Source of the DNA: Thalassobius sp965218685
GTDB lineage: Bacteria > Pseudomonadota > Alphaproteobacteria > Rhodobacterales > Rhodobacteraceae
Direction: 5' to 3'
Length of the DNA: 64,000 bases
NCBI RefSeq assembly: GCF_965218685.1
Contig: NZ_OZ244657.1
Location: forward strand, 620,001 to 684,000
In this document: positions 51,451-60,339 of the stretch, piece after piece
Layout: each line of letters begins with the position of its first letter
Numbering within the stretch: the stretch's first letter is position 1
Made by a program: the position numbers and the translations under genes
The notes under the pieces: model-generated
The model's database searches: none
The model's input: the letters and a program-made list of their open reading frames with translations, nothing else
Told to the model about the DNA's origin: nothing

Positions 51451-52781
51451 TGGCCCACCTCCTCGTTCATCAGCCAGCCAGTGACGGATTGTTTGCGGTC
51501 AAAGACCATGCGGGCCGCCGACAGAACATCCAGAGCCGTCACGTCCTGCAGCACATGCGGCCAGTCCTGCACGTCGCGGATGGTCAGCCCCTGTGTAAGC
51601 GCGCGGCCATAGCGGTTGGCCAATCCCTCGGTGTTGTCCAGGGCATAGATCTGCGAGGCGCGGATCTGCATTTTCACCCGCTCCAGCCGTTCGTTGTCGA
51701 TTCCGTTCTCCATCAGGTCCAGTAACACCTCGTCCATGGCGTCCTCGGCCTGTTGCAGGGTCACGCCGGGGGCGGGAACGACGATCACATCAAAGGTCGT
51801 ATCGTCAAGCGAGCCACCGCGGTAATAGGCAGCAGTGTAAAGCGCGGTCTTGTCCTCGTGCTGCAACTTTTCGGCCAGGATCGAGGTCGTGCTGCCGCCC
51901 AGCACCTCGGCCAGGATGGTCAGGGCCGCGGCGTCCTCTTGCGCGCCACTGTCGCGTTCAGGGGCCATGTAGGACCGGCTGACATAGGGCTGCGCGACGC
52001 GGGCGTCGCGGAAAGTCAGGCGGCGTTCGGCGGTTTGGGGCGGCTCGCTGCTGCGATACCGCTCGTTCGGCAGATCGGGGTTTGCGGGGATCTTGCCATA
52101 GTGTTCTTGCGCAAGGGCCAGAACCTCGTCTGGCTGCACATCCCCGGCAACAATCAAAATGGCGTTGTTGGGGGAATAATAGGTGCCGTAATAGGACAAA
52201 GCGTCCTCAAGGCTCAACTCTTCCATCTCGTGTTTCCAGCCGATGACCGGAACGCCGTAACGATGGTTCAGGTATTGCACCGCGTTCTTCTGCTCGCGGT
52301 ACAGCGCCGAGGGGTTGTTTTCCACGCGCATGTTCCGCTCTTCCAGGATCACGTCGCGTTCGGTGACGATGTCGGATTCGGACAGGCGGAGATTCTTCAT
52401 CCGGTCGGATTCCATCCGCATCATCAGGGGCAAGCGGTCAGCCGCGACACGCTGGTAATAGGCGGTGTAATCATAGCTGGTAAAAGCGTTGTCCGTGCCG
52501 CCATTCTTGGCAACGGTGGCCGAAAACTCGCCCGGCGCCAAGGTATCGGTGCCTTTGAACAAAAGATGCTCAAGAAAATGCGCGACGCCGGACTGGCCCG
52601 GCGGTTCATCGGCCGAGCCTGCGCGGTACCAGACCATATGCACCACCACGGGCGCACGGTGATCCTCGATCACCACGACCTGCATTCCATTATCCAGCAT
52701 AAAGTCCGTCACCTGCTCGGCTGCGCGCAGGGGTGAAGTCAATACCAGGGTCGCCAAGGCGGCGACGGCAAGACGGATCAT
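51447..52781 (-). CDS. M16-family zinc metallopeptidase (active subunit)
   Basis: 444 residues with a signal peptide (ending near SPLRA-A, residue ~20). The zinc motif H-F-L-E-H is at 68-72 within GVAHFLEHLLFKGTD. The third ligand Glu is probably in the VILEERNMRVENNPSA stretch. It also has AILIVAGDVQPDEVLALAQEHYGKIP. Periplasmic peptidase of the processing-peptidase/pitrilysin type. It is upstream of, and overlaps by ATGA, the inactive M16 gene, which is likely its partner. No transit substrate can be inferred. Confidence 0.94.
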   Translation of the reverse strand: MIRLAVAALATLVLTSPLRAAEQVTDFMLDNGMQVVVIEDHRAPVVVHMVWYRAGSADEPPGQSGVAHFLEHLLFKGTDTLAPGEFSATVAKNGGTDNAFTSYDYTAYYQRVAADRLPLMMRMESDRMKNLRLSESDIVTERDVILEERNMRVENNPSALYREQKNAVQYLNHRYGVPVIGWKHEMEELSLEDALSYYGTYYSPNNAILIVAGDVQPDEVLALAQEHYGKIPANPDLPNERYRSSEPPQTAERRLTFRDARVAQPYVSRSYMAPERDSGAQEDAAALTILAEVLGGSTTSILAEKLQHEDKTALYTAAYYRGGSLDDTTFDVIVVPAPGVTLQQAEDAMDEVLLDLMENGIDNERLERVKMQIRASQIYALDNTEGLANRYGRALTQGLTIRDVQDWPHVLQDVTALDVLSAARMVFDRKQSVTGWLMNEEVGQ

Positions 52782-52870
52782 GGGCGTTCTCCTGTTGGTT
52801 TCACAGCAAGATACGCCGCTTGGTCAGGGCTTCAAGCCCAATGGCGGGTCCCATGACGCGGATGTGAGAT

Positions 52871-53389
52871 TTAGCGACTATAGGGGGCCGAAGGGGTCGG
52901 AATGCCAACTGCGCGCCAACGGGCGGCTTCCTTACGGGCATCCAAACGAAAACGGCGATAGGCTTGGTTATAGCGGTCCACACGCACCAGACGGATGTTG
53001 GTGAATCGCGCCTGCCGCTTGCGGAAGGCCGCGTCTTCCTCGGCCAGATCGGCGCGGATCGTCGGCGAAACGCCATTCCGAGCCACGTGATTGACCAATG
53101 CACCATCCGTCGCGGGAACACCCGTCGCAACCAGCGCAGAACGTTTGCCGCCCAGCGCGGCCACGGCATCAGCTTTGGGGTCTTGATCAGTGCGGTTCAC
53201 ACCACCAGGAGTGGGCGCAGGCAGTTGGGAATAGTCGCCAGGCAGCGTCAATTCCTTGCTAGGAGCAACCAAGAATTCATCCGGCCCACCCGTGAACGAA
53301 CGCAGGTCGCGCAATTTGCCACTGTTACTGCAACCCGCAAGGGCCGTAATTGCCACCAAGATCACCGCGCGCGACAGTCGCATCACCAC
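52871..53389 (-). CDS. DUF3035-family lipoprotein
   Basis: 172 residues with a lipoprotein signal (AVILVAITALAGC, Cys about 20). The mature part has RSFTGGPDEFLVAPSKELTLPGDYSQLPAPTPGG, the hallmark pattern of DUF3035, and a charged C-terminal region (AEEDAAFRKRQ ... NQAYRRFRLDARKEAARW). The function is unknown. It lies 46 bases downstream of lspA, the enzyme that processes lipoprotein signals, and upstream of the M16 pair on the same strand. Such linkage is a recurring Rhodobacteraceae arrangement. Confidence 0.9.
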   Translation of the reverse strand: MVMRLSRAVILVAITALAGCSNSGKLRDLRSFTGGPDEFLVAPSKELTLPGDYSQLPAPTPGGVNRTDQDPKADAVAALGGKRSALVATGVPATDGALVNHVARNGVSPTIRADLAEEDAAFRKRQARFTNIRLVRVDRYNQAYRRFRLDARKEAARWRAVGIPTPSAPYSR

Positions 53390-53435
53390 CCTCCAGTTCG
53401 TTCCGACCCAGCATTAGCCGATCCTTCGGCCAAGG

Positions 53436-53906
53436 TCACGAGGGCTTTTTCGCCCCGCCCCACATGATAAGCCCAAAAGCGCCGACAAAGATCGCGATAT
53501 CGGCCACGTTGAACGCATAGGGGTTATCAAAACCACAGCAGGACATGTTCAGAAAATCGGCCACAGCGCCATAAAGGACACGATCCACGACATTTCCCAG
53601 CGCCCCGCCAATTAGCAACCCGGCCGAAGCCATGCCCAGCTTGTTCGGTGGGTCGCGATAAACCCACCACAGAACCGAGCCCGCGATCAGCAGGGCCAGA
53701 ACGATCAGCGCCCAGCGAAGCAGGTCTCCGTGTTCGGAAAAAAGACCGAAGTTAACGCCCGTATTCCATGCCATTCGAAGGTTCAGCAGGGGCGGTACCA
53801 CGTCCAGTTCGCCCAGCGTGCGCAGATCCAGCATATGCACGACCAGGTACTTGCTGGCTTGGTCCAGTATGAATGTCCAGAAGCCTGCCCAGAAAACCAG
53901 CCTCAT
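53436..53906 (-). CDS. lspA: Lipoprotein signal peptidase (signal peptidase II)
   Basis: 156 residues with four hydrophobic segments. The catalytic Asp pair is seen in GGALGNVVDRVLYGAVADFLNM and PYAFNVADIAIFVG, with the family's N-x-x-D-R and F-N-x-A-D forms. The opening (FWTFILDQASKYLVV) also contains a conserved Asp and Gln. It cleaves the diacylated prolipoprotein signal at the inner membrane. The DUF3035 lipoprotein just downstream is a direct neighbour and other lipoproteins in the window are its likely substrates. Confidence 0.94.
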   Translation of the reverse strand: MRLVFWAGFWTFILDQASKYLVVHMLDLRTLGELDVVPPLLNLRMAWNTGVNFGLFSEHGDLLRWALIVLALLIAGSVLWWVYRDPPNKLGMASAGLLIGGALGNVVDRVLYGAVADFLNMSCCGFDNPYAFNVADIAIFVGAFGLIMWGGAKKPS

Positions 53907-53962
53907 TTGCCTGCCCTATTCTGCCCCGTTACGGACCCGTTTTCCGGGTCTCAGAAATGCCT

Positions 53963-53993
53963 TTCCGGCGAGTTTAGCATGAACCCGCCGGAA
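53963..53993 (-). terminator. Possible terminator hairpin after purH
   Basis: 8-bp stem TTCCGGCG / CGCCGGAA with a further GTTT/GAAC inner pairing. It lies 33 bases after the purH stop on the minus strand. No T-run follows, so termination is uncertain. Confidence 0.35.
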
Positions 53994-54026
53994 TGGTTAG
54001 TGTGGATACGTTTTCGTGATGCCTGC

Positions 54027-55613
54027 TTAGTGGCGGAAATGGCGCATCCCGGTAAAGACCATGGCCAGACCACGCTCGTTTGCGGCGTCGATGACCTCTT
54101 GGTCGCGCATGGAGCCGCCCGGCTGGATAATCGCGGTCGCGCCGGCCTCGGCTGCGGTGATCAGACCGTCAGCAAACGGGAAGAACGCATCCGATGCCAC
54201 AACCGAGCCTTGCGTCAGCGGGGCGTCCAGACCCATCGCTTCGGCCATGTCCTCGGCTTTGCGGGCAGCGATACGGGTGCTGTCCACGCGGCTCATCTGG
54301 CCTGCGCCGACGCCGACGGTGGCACCGTCTTTGACATAGATGATGGCGTTGGATTTGACGTGCTTGGCCACTTTCCAGGCGAACAGCAGGTCGGTCAGTT
54401 CCTGTTGCGTAGGCTGGCGTTCGGTCACGACCTTCAGGTCGTCCAGGGTGATCGCGCCGTTGTCCTTGCCCTGCACCAGGAAACCACCAGCAACCTGACG
54501 ATAGGTGGTGATCACCGATTTCGGCTCGGGCAGTGCCCCAGTGGTCAGCAGACGCAGGTTTTTCTTGGCGGCAAACACGGCCTTGGCCTCGTCGGTGGCC
54601 TCAGGGGCGATGACAACCTCGGTGAAGATCTTGGCGATCTCTTCCGCGGTGGCCCCGTCCAGCGTCTGGTTCAGCGCGATGATCCCACCAAAGGCCGAGG
54701 TCCGGTCACAGTCGAATGCACGGCTGTAGGCTTCGGCCAGGGTTGCGCCCGAGGCCACGCCGCAGGGGTTGGCGTGTTTGATGATCGCACAGGCAGGCGC
54801 GTCGGTGCCGAATTCGGCGACCAGTTCGAACGCGGCGTCGGTGTCGTTGATGTTGTTATAGGACAGCTCTTTGCCCTGATGCTGCTGCGCGGTGGACACA
54901 CCGGCACGACTGCTGCCGTCTTTGTAGAAGGCCGCGGACTGGTGCGGGTTTTCACCGTAACGCAGGGTCTGGGCCAGCTCGCCTGCGAAGACACGGCGGC
55001 GCGGGGTGTCCTGACCGATGGCACCGGCCATCCAGGTCGAAACGGCAGCGTCATAGGCGCCGGTACGGGCATAGGCGATCTGGGCCATCTTCTGACGGAA
55101 CGCGTACGAGGTCTGACCGTCATTGGCGTCCAGTTCACCCAGCAGCGCGTCGTAGTCTTCGACATCCACGACAGTGGTGACGAACCCGTGGTTTTTCGCA
55201 GCGGCGCGGATCATGGCGGGGCCGCCGATGTCGATGTTTTCGATCATCTCGGCGTAATCAGCACCACGGGCCAGGGCGGCCTCGAACGGATAGAGGTTCA
55301 CAACCAGCAGGTCGATGCCGCCGATGTCATGTTCATCCATGGCGGCGACGTGATCATCATTGTCGCGCAGCGCCAGCAGGCCGCCGTGGACCTTGGGGTG
55401 CAGCGTTTTCACACGGCCGTCCATCATTTCGGGGAAGCCGGTGACGTCCGCCACATCGCGCACCTCAAGCCCCGCGTCGCGCAGCGCCTTGGCCGAGCCG
55501 CCGGTCGACAGCAGTTCCACACCGCGCGCGGCCAGGGCTTTGCCCAGCTCGGTCAGGCCGGTCTTATCGGAAACGGAAATCAACGCGCGGCGCACGGGAT
55601 AGAGGTCAGTCAT
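54027..55613 (-). CDS. purH: Bifunctional AICAR transformylase/IMP cyclohydrolase
   Basis: 528 residues. The N-terminal MGS-like IMP cyclohydrolase domain has the opening RRALISVSDKTGLTELGKALAARGVELLSTGG, KTLHPKVHGGLLALRDN and the GGIDLLVVNLYPF motif. The C-terminal AICAR transformylase domain contains NNINDTDAAFELVAEF, CAIIKHANPCGVASG and VASDAFFPFADGL. It performs the last two steps of IMP synthesis. Length and motifs are full. It lies in the conserved rsmB - heparinase - purH - lspA run and probably shares transcription with the upstream gene (21 bases). Confidence 0.97.
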   Translation of the reverse strand: MTDLYPVRRALISVSDKTGLTELGKALAARGVELLSTGGSAKALRDAGLEVRDVADVTGFPEMMDGRVKTLHPKVHGGLLALRDNDDHVAAMDEHDIGGIDLLVVNLYPFEAALARGADYAEMIENIDIGGPAMIRAAAKNHGFVTTVVDVEDYDALLGELDANDGQTSYAFRQKMAQIAYARTGAYDAAVSTWMAGAIGQDTPRRRVFAGELAQTLRYGENPHQSAAFYKDGSSRAGVSTAQQHQGKELSYNNINDTDAAFELVAEFGTDAPACAIIKHANPCGVASGATLAEAYSRAFDCDRTSAFGGIIALNQTLDGATAEEIAKIFTEVVIAPEATDEAKAVFAAKKNLRLLTTGALPEPKSVITTYRQVAGGFLVQGKDNGAITLDDLKVVTERQPTQQELTDLLFAWKVAKHVKSNAIIYVKDGATVGVGAGQMSRVDSTRIAARKAEDMAEAMGLDAPLTQGSVVASDAFFPFADGLITAAEAGATAIIQPGGSMRDQEVIDAANERGLAMVFTGMRHFRH

Positions 55614-55634
55614 AGGGCAGCTCTTTGTATCTGT

Positions 55635-57368
55635 TCAGGTCAGGTCCGGGTCATCCCGGTTCAGGTCTCGGATACTGATCGGGGTATCCTGCGCCTTGGC
55701 CAGGGACCAACGGATGCGCGTCGCATAGTCCATCGCGCGCCCAGATAAAACGATTTGTTTGGTCGCACGGGGCCGTAAACGCCCTTTTTCCAGATAAACT
55801 GAGGGTTCGAGCGTCATTTCGGCCACCCCTTCGTGCCGGAACAGCCACAATTCCCCGCTTTTCAGCGCAAGCGAGATCGAGGTCCCGCCCATGTCCACCG
55901 TCGCGTCAACCTCGGGGTGCAGATGGAATCGGATGTGGAAGGGGATGCCTTTCAGCGCCACGATCTGCGGGGATTTATCGAACCTGCGCTTGCCCGCGTC
56001 GTCCACGGTCAGCAGCAGGTCCTCGCCGGCCATGCCGCGCCCGTCAAAGGTAAGCTCGAGTTTGCGGGCATGGGTCAGCCCATAAGGTTTGCCATAGCCA
56101 TCATGCCCGCCCTCGAAACGCACGCCATCCGGGGCTTGGCTGATCTCGATCGGGACTTCCTTGGGCGTGTCGGTCAAAAGATCCACACCACCACGCCGCC
56201 CACCCAGACGCGCACTGGAATATCCATCCAGGCACAGGGTCGAATGGCTGGGGGTTGCGCGACCCGCCCTGCGCCACTTGGCCCCGAAAATGGCGCCTGA
56301 TCCGCAGTTCACAACCAGTGGCCGCCGCCCCGAGGTCAGCTCGAACGCAAGGGTCGAGGCATGGGCGTTGTACGACGCCCGCCCGGCAGGCGGTGCACTG
56401 GCATCGACGATCACCGAAGTTCGGCCCGCCGACAGCCGCGCATAGCCCATGGCCAGCCCATCAGCCGAGCGGTTTTTCACCCCCGAAGCTGCCAATGCCG
56501 TGTCCAGACGCCCCTCCAGACCGCGCCCACCGCCATGAAAACGCGCCAACCCGCCGTCGGCATGGCGCAGGGTCCGCAGGGTCGGGGCGATCCTCTCGAT
56601 TGCGGACTGCAGCTCGGGGGGGACGGGCCGGCCTGCCTCGATCAGCGCGGCAGCAGCCCAGGTGAGCAGGGTGAACACTTCAAGCAATTCTTCGGGATTT
56701 CGGGTCGGAATGCCACCTTCGGCATCCACTTGCGACTGGCAATCCCTGGCTAGGGTCCGCACGGCCCCGTCCACGTGCCTATCCATCCCCTCAAGCGATA
56801 GGCCAGCATATATCAGCCCGGTCAGCGCCTCGAACCGGGGCAACCCGGGCGAGCAGGTATGCCAACGCCGCGACAGGAAAACCGTCTGCCTGGAAAGCGA
56901 GCGGAAAAAGCCGTCCGACTGGTCCTTGTCGGCACCGCGCAGCACGAACAGGGCATGGTGAATCCAGCGGATGATGCGGCGACCGGTCAGATCGGGGCTC
57001 CAGCCTGCACCTTTGCCAGAACCATAGCGGTTGATCCATTCAAACAGCCAATTCTGCGCCCGTTCGCGCGTTGTGTGGTCAGCAACCGCAGCCAGATCGT
57101 CCAGCCAGACGAAACCGTGCAGCTCTTCCTCGAACGGAGCGTCGGGCAGGTCTATGTCCCACAGCATTGTTTTCGGAGCTTCGACCAAATGACCCGCAAA
57201 CAGGAAATTCCCCGCCAGCAATTGCCGACCACGGGCAAAGCTGCCGATGGTGCGGGGTTCAGGCTGGCTGACAAAGCCAGTGGCAGGGCGCACCCGTCCG
57301 GCCAGCCGCGCGTGCAGCCGGTGCATCCAGCGCGTCGTCCGCGCTGTCATCCGATCAGGTTTGAACAT
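55635..57368 (-). CDS. Heparinase II/III-family protein
   Basis: 577 residues. The N-terminal alpha/alpha-toroid half includes FLFAGHLVEAPKTMLWDIDLPDAPFEEELHGFVWLDDLAAV and IIRWIHHALFV. The C-terminal beta-sandwich half includes GYARLSAGRTSVIVDASAPPAG and FELTSGRRPLVVNCGSGA, the heparinase II/III-like pattern. No clear signal peptide is present, which is odd for a polysaccharide lyase. The family acts on uronic-acid polymers, but chromosomal members of this kind in Rhodobacteraceae have no proven substrate. It is the middle of the rsmB - purH run. Confidence 0.88.
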   Translation of the reverse strand: MFKPDRMTARTTRWMHRLHARLAGRVRPATGFVSQPEPRTIGSFARGRQLLAGNFLFAGHLVEAPKTMLWDIDLPDAPFEEELHGFVWLDDLAAVADHTTRERAQNWLFEWINRYGSGKGAGWSPDLTGRRIIRWIHHALFVLRGADKDQSDGFFRSLSRQTVFLSRRWHTCSPGLPRFEALTGLIYAGLSLEGMDRHVDGAVRTLARDCQSQVDAEGGIPTRNPEELLEVFTLLTWAAAALIEAGRPVPPELQSAIERIAPTLRTLRHADGGLARFHGGGRGLEGRLDTALAASGVKNRSADGLAMGYARLSAGRTSVIVDASAPPAGRASYNAHASTLAFELTSGRRPLVVNCGSGAIFGAKWRRAGRATPSHSTLCLDGYSSARLGGRRGGVDLLTDTPKEVPIEISQAPDGVRFEGGHDGYGKPYGLTHARKLELTFDGRGMAGEDLLLTVDDAGKRRFDKSPQIVALKGIPFHIRFHLHPEVDATVDMGGTSISLALKSGELWLFRHEGVAEMTLEPSVYLEKGRLRPRATKQIVLSGRAMDYATRIRWSLAKAQDTPISIRDLNRDDPDLT

Positions 57369-57472
57369 GCTCTGCCTCTCACGCTCTGACGGCGGGATGC
57401 AGACAGAATAGCTTCACCCGCGCGCCCTGTCACCGATGAATGGCAGCGCTGGCATGAATTCGCGAGACCAGA

Positions 57473-58753
57473 TCAGGCTTTGCGCAGACAGGCGACATAG
57501 AACCCGTCCATGCCCCCTTGTTTGCGCCAATATCCGGGCAGCAGGCGCAAGCCGCCCTCGGGTGTGCGCCAATCGGGATCAATCCCCGGCAAATCAAGCG
57601 CTTCTGTGTCGACGGTCAGCCCCTTGTGGCGCGAAAGGGCCTCTTCGATCTGGCATTCGCCCTCGTCCGGCAACAGCGAGCATGTGGCATAGACCAGCCG
57701 CCCGCCAGGCTTTAGCAGACTGACCGCGTGGTCCAGCATCTGCGCCTGAAGCTGGAACAATTGCCAGAAATCCGAGCCGTCCTTGGCGTGTGGCAAATCC
57801 GGGTGGCGGCGAATCGTTCCAGTGGCGGAACATGGCGCGTCCAGCAGGATGGCATCGTATTGACCGGTATGCTCCAGCGCGTCGCCGGTGATCAGGGTCG
57901 CGGTCAGCCCCGTACGGTCCAGATTTTCCTGCACACGCTCCATCCGGTTGGCGGAAACATCCAGTGCGGTCACGTCCGCCCCGGCTGCAGCCAGTTGCAT
58001 CGTCTTGCCACCGGGGGCCGCGCACATGTCCAAAACCGCCTCGCCGGGCTGCACCTTCAACACCTTTGCGGGAATCGCGGCAGCGGCATCCTGCACCCAC
58101 CAATCGCCCGCCTCGAACCCCGGCAGGGCCGAGACCTGACCGGCATCCGCCAGACGCACTGAACCCGTCGGCAGAAGCTCCCCGCCCAAAGCGTCGCACA
58201 CGGCCTGCGGGTCGGACTTCGCTGAGATGTCCAGCGGGGCACCTGCGAAATGGGCTTGCTCCATCCGGGCGACATCATCGGGGCCGTACCCCTCGATCAG
58301 GGGGTCACGCAGCCAGCGCGGCATGCGCGGGGCGCGCAGGTTATCCCAATCCTCGGTGGCGCTCTCGGCCACGCGGCGCAGCACGGCGTTCACCATGCCT
58401 TTCATCGACTGGATGCGCTTGTTGCGAGAGGTCATGTTGACGGCCTCGTTCACCACGCCATGCGCATCTCCGCCCAAGGCCAGTTCAACCGCGCCCAGCC
58501 GCAGGATATTACGGACCGCCATCGGAGGGTTCTTTTTCAGGTGACGCGACAGTAGCTTGTCGGCGCGCTCCAGCCCGCGCAGCGTATCCACGGCCAGCCG
58601 TTGTGCCCGTGCGCGATCCGCCGGGTCCAGCTTGGCCAGGGTGTGCCCCATCACCTCAGAGATCATCCGATGCTCGACCAGAACCTGGTTCAGCAGGTTC
58701 AAAGCCGCCATGCGCGGGGTCATGCGCGGCGATTGGGCGGGGCGTTTGGTCAT
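57473..58753 (-). CDS. rsmB: 16S rRNA (cytosine-5)-methyltransferase, RsmB-type
   Basis: 426 residues. An N-terminal NusB-like RNA-binding domain (~10-140: AALNLLNQVLVEHRMISEVM ... VELALGGDAHGVVNEAVNM) is followed by a Rossmann methyltransferase domain. The m5C motifs are all present: LDMCAAPGGKTMQLAAAG (SAM), ILLDAPCSATGTIRRHPD (PC motif), and VYATCSLLPDEGECQ (catalytic TC). It methylates C967-type sites of 16S rRNA. Upstream of the heparinase-like gene, 104 bases apart. Confidence 0.92.
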   Translation of the reverse strand: MTKRPAQSPRMTPRMAALNLLNQVLVEHRMISEVMGHTLAKLDPADRARAQRLAVDTLRGLERADKLLSRHLKKNPPMAVRNILRLGAVELALGGDAHGVVNEAVNMTSRNKRIQSMKGMVNAVLRRVAESATEDWDNLRAPRMPRWLRDPLIEGYGPDDVARMEQAHFAGAPLDISAKSDPQAVCDALGGELLPTGSVRLADAGQVSALPGFEAGDWWVQDAAAAIPAKVLKVQPGEAVLDMCAAPGGKTMQLAAAGADVTALDVSANRMERVQENLDRTGLTATLITGDALEHTGQYDAILLDAPCSATGTIRRHPDLPHAKDGSDFWQLFQLQAQMLDHAVSLLKPGGRLVYATCSLLPDEGECQIEEALSRHKGLTVDTEALDLPGIDPDWRTPEGGLRLLPGYWRKQGGMDGFYVACLRKA

Positions 58754-58817
58754 CCGATATCCTTGCGATTAAGCTGCAGGGGCGTATATCAACAGGCAGC
58801 CGTATAAGGAAGAGACC

Positions 58818-59000
58818 ATGAGCACGCCTGAGAAGGACCTGCCCCCCGCCGCCATCCGCGCCCTGGCCGAAGCCGAAGAGCGCCGCAAAAAGGCCGAGGC
58901 CGAGGCGAATTCCATGCCCAAGGAGCTGGGTGGCCGTGACGGCCCCGAGCCCGTTCGCTTTGGCGATTGGGAAAAGAAAGGCATCGCGATCGATTTCTGA
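58818..59000 (+). CDS. SdhAF4/DUF1674-family succinate dehydrogenase assembly factor
   Basis: 60 residues from ATG 58818 (AAGGAAGAG upstream). A charged Ala/Glu/Arg-rich helix (AEAEERRKKAEAEANSMPKELGG) ends in the conserved RFGDWEKKGIAIDF. The family (DUF1674, SDHAF4 in eukaryotes) chaperones the flavinated SdhA subunit before complex assembly. The C-terminal PVRFGDWE-x-K-G-x-x-D-F is the family signature. It is divergent from rsmB and convergent with dapB, so it is a single-gene unit. No sdh genes are in the window. Confidence 0.88.
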   Translation: MSTPEKDLPPAAIRALAEAEERRKKAEAEANSMPKELGGRDGPEPVRFGDWEKKGIAIDF

Positions 59001-59036
59001 TCGCGGCGCCCTGTTTTCCAACGACTTCCCTGGGAT

Positions 59037-59846
59037 TTACAGCCCCAGCACGTCCACCATGTCATATTCACCGGGTTTTTGACCCTGGCCCCACAGCGCG
59101 GCCTTCACGGCCCCTCGCGCAAAGATCGCGCGGTCGGTGGCCAGATGGCGCAGCACGATCCGCTCACCTGCGGCGGCGAACATAACATCGTGTTCGCCCA
59201 CGATATCGCCACCGCGGATGGCGGTGAAGCCAATGTCGCCCTTCTTGCGCGCACCGGTGATACCATCGCGGCCACGATCAGATACAGCCTCCAGCGACAC
59301 GCCGCGCCCTTCGGCAGCAGCCTCGCCCAACATCAGCGCGGTCCCCGAGGGCGCGTCCACTTTCTTGTTGTGATGCGCCTCGATCACCTCGATGTCGAAA
59401 TCCTCGTCCAGCGCCGCGGCGACCTGTTTGGTCAGCTGCACCAGCAGATTCACACCCAGCGACATGTTCCCGGCGCGCACGATGGTGGCATGACGGGCGG
59501 CGGCGCGCACCTTGGCCAGATCATCCTCGGTCATGCCGGTGGTGCCGATCACGTGAACGATCCGCGCCTGGGCGGCAATCGCGGCAAATTCCACGGTGGC
59601 GGCGGGGGCGGTGAAATCAATCACGGCCTGTGCGTGCAGGAAGGTCTCCAGAGGATCATCCGAGACGATCACACCGACGGCCGTACCGCCCATGCATTCG
59701 CCCACGTCGCGGCCCACCCAATCGTGGCCTTTACGTTCGACCGCGCCGACAAGTTTGCACTTATCACTGTCCAAAATGGTGCGCATCAGCATCTGGCCCA
59801 TACGGCCCGAGGCTCCGGTCACGACAATTCCGGGCAGGTTGGTCAT
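59037..59846 (-). CDS. dapB: 4-hydroxy-tetrahydrodipicolinate reductase
   Basis: 269 residues from ATG 59846 (the open frame extends 35 codons upstream but overlaps the rbfA start). N-terminal Rossmann motif GIVVTGASGRMGQMLMRT. The substrate loop EVIEAHHNKKVDAPSGTALMLGEA (about 155-178) contains the catalytic His-His and Lys. Second step of the lysine/DAP branch. It is separated from dapA by 24 kb and divergent from rbfA. Confidence 0.96.
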   Translation of the reverse strand: MTNLPGIVVTGASGRMGQMLMRTILDSDKCKLVGAVERKGHDWVGRDVGECMGGTAVGVIVSDDPLETFLHAQAVIDFTAPAATVEFAAIAAQARIVHVIGTTGMTEDDLAKVRAAARHATIVRAGNMSLGVNLLVQLTKQVAAALDEDFDIEVIEAHHNKKVDAPSGTALMLGEAAAEGRGVSLEAVSDRGRDGITGARKKGDIGFTAIRGGDIVGEHDVMFAAAGERIVLRHLATDRAIFARGAVKAALWGQGQKPGEYDMVDVLGL

Positions 59847-59925
59847 CGATCTTACTCCAAAAAACTGCGGTCCCGCCCTCTTAGCCCGTCGCGTTGCGCT
59901 TGGCAAAGCCCTTGCGAAGGCGTAG

Positions 59926-60339
59926 ATGCAGGCCATGGCCAAAGGTAACAACTCTTTCGGTTCCGGACCCGGTATGCGTCAGCTGCGGGTGGGGGAACAA
60001 ATCCGCCGGACAATGTCCGAAATCCTGATGCGTGGCGAGATCCACAATCCGGATCTGAACCGCATGTCCATCACCGTGGGCGAGGTGCGGCTGTCAGCTG
60101 ACCTGCGCGTCGCCACTGTGTTCGTGCTGCCCCTGGGCGGCGAGGGCAAAGAAGACGCGGTCAAGCTGCTGGCAAGCCACCAGTGGGAACTGCGCCGCAT
60201 GATCGGCAAGAAGTGCGGACTGAAACACGCGCCCGAGCTGCGGTTCCGTCTGGACGAAACCTTTGACCGGATGGAGGAAACTCGTCGCCTGCTGAACCAG
60301 GACGAGGTCCGCCGCGACCTTGACACGGACGAGGAATGA
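59926..60339 (+). CDS. rbfA: Ribosome-binding factor A
   Basis: 137 residues from ATG 59926, which has AAGG at good spacing; ATG 59935 (MAKGNNSF) is also possible. KH-type fold: RQLRVGEQIRRTMSEILMR, then SITVGEVRLSADLRVATVFVLPLGG and the C-terminal LKHAPELRFRLDETFDRMEE of the family. It aids maturation of the 16S 5' end in the 30S subunit. Its stop overlaps the next ATG by four bases. In many bacteria rbfA and truB are neighbours, and here they are separated by one gene. Confidence 0.95.
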   Translation: MQAMAKGNNSFGSGPGMRQLRVGEQIRRTMSEILMRGEIHNPDLNRMSITVGEVRLSADLRVATVFVLPLGGEGKEDAVKLLASHQWELRRMIGKKCGLKHAPELRFRLDETFDRMEETRRLLNQDEVRRDLDTDEE

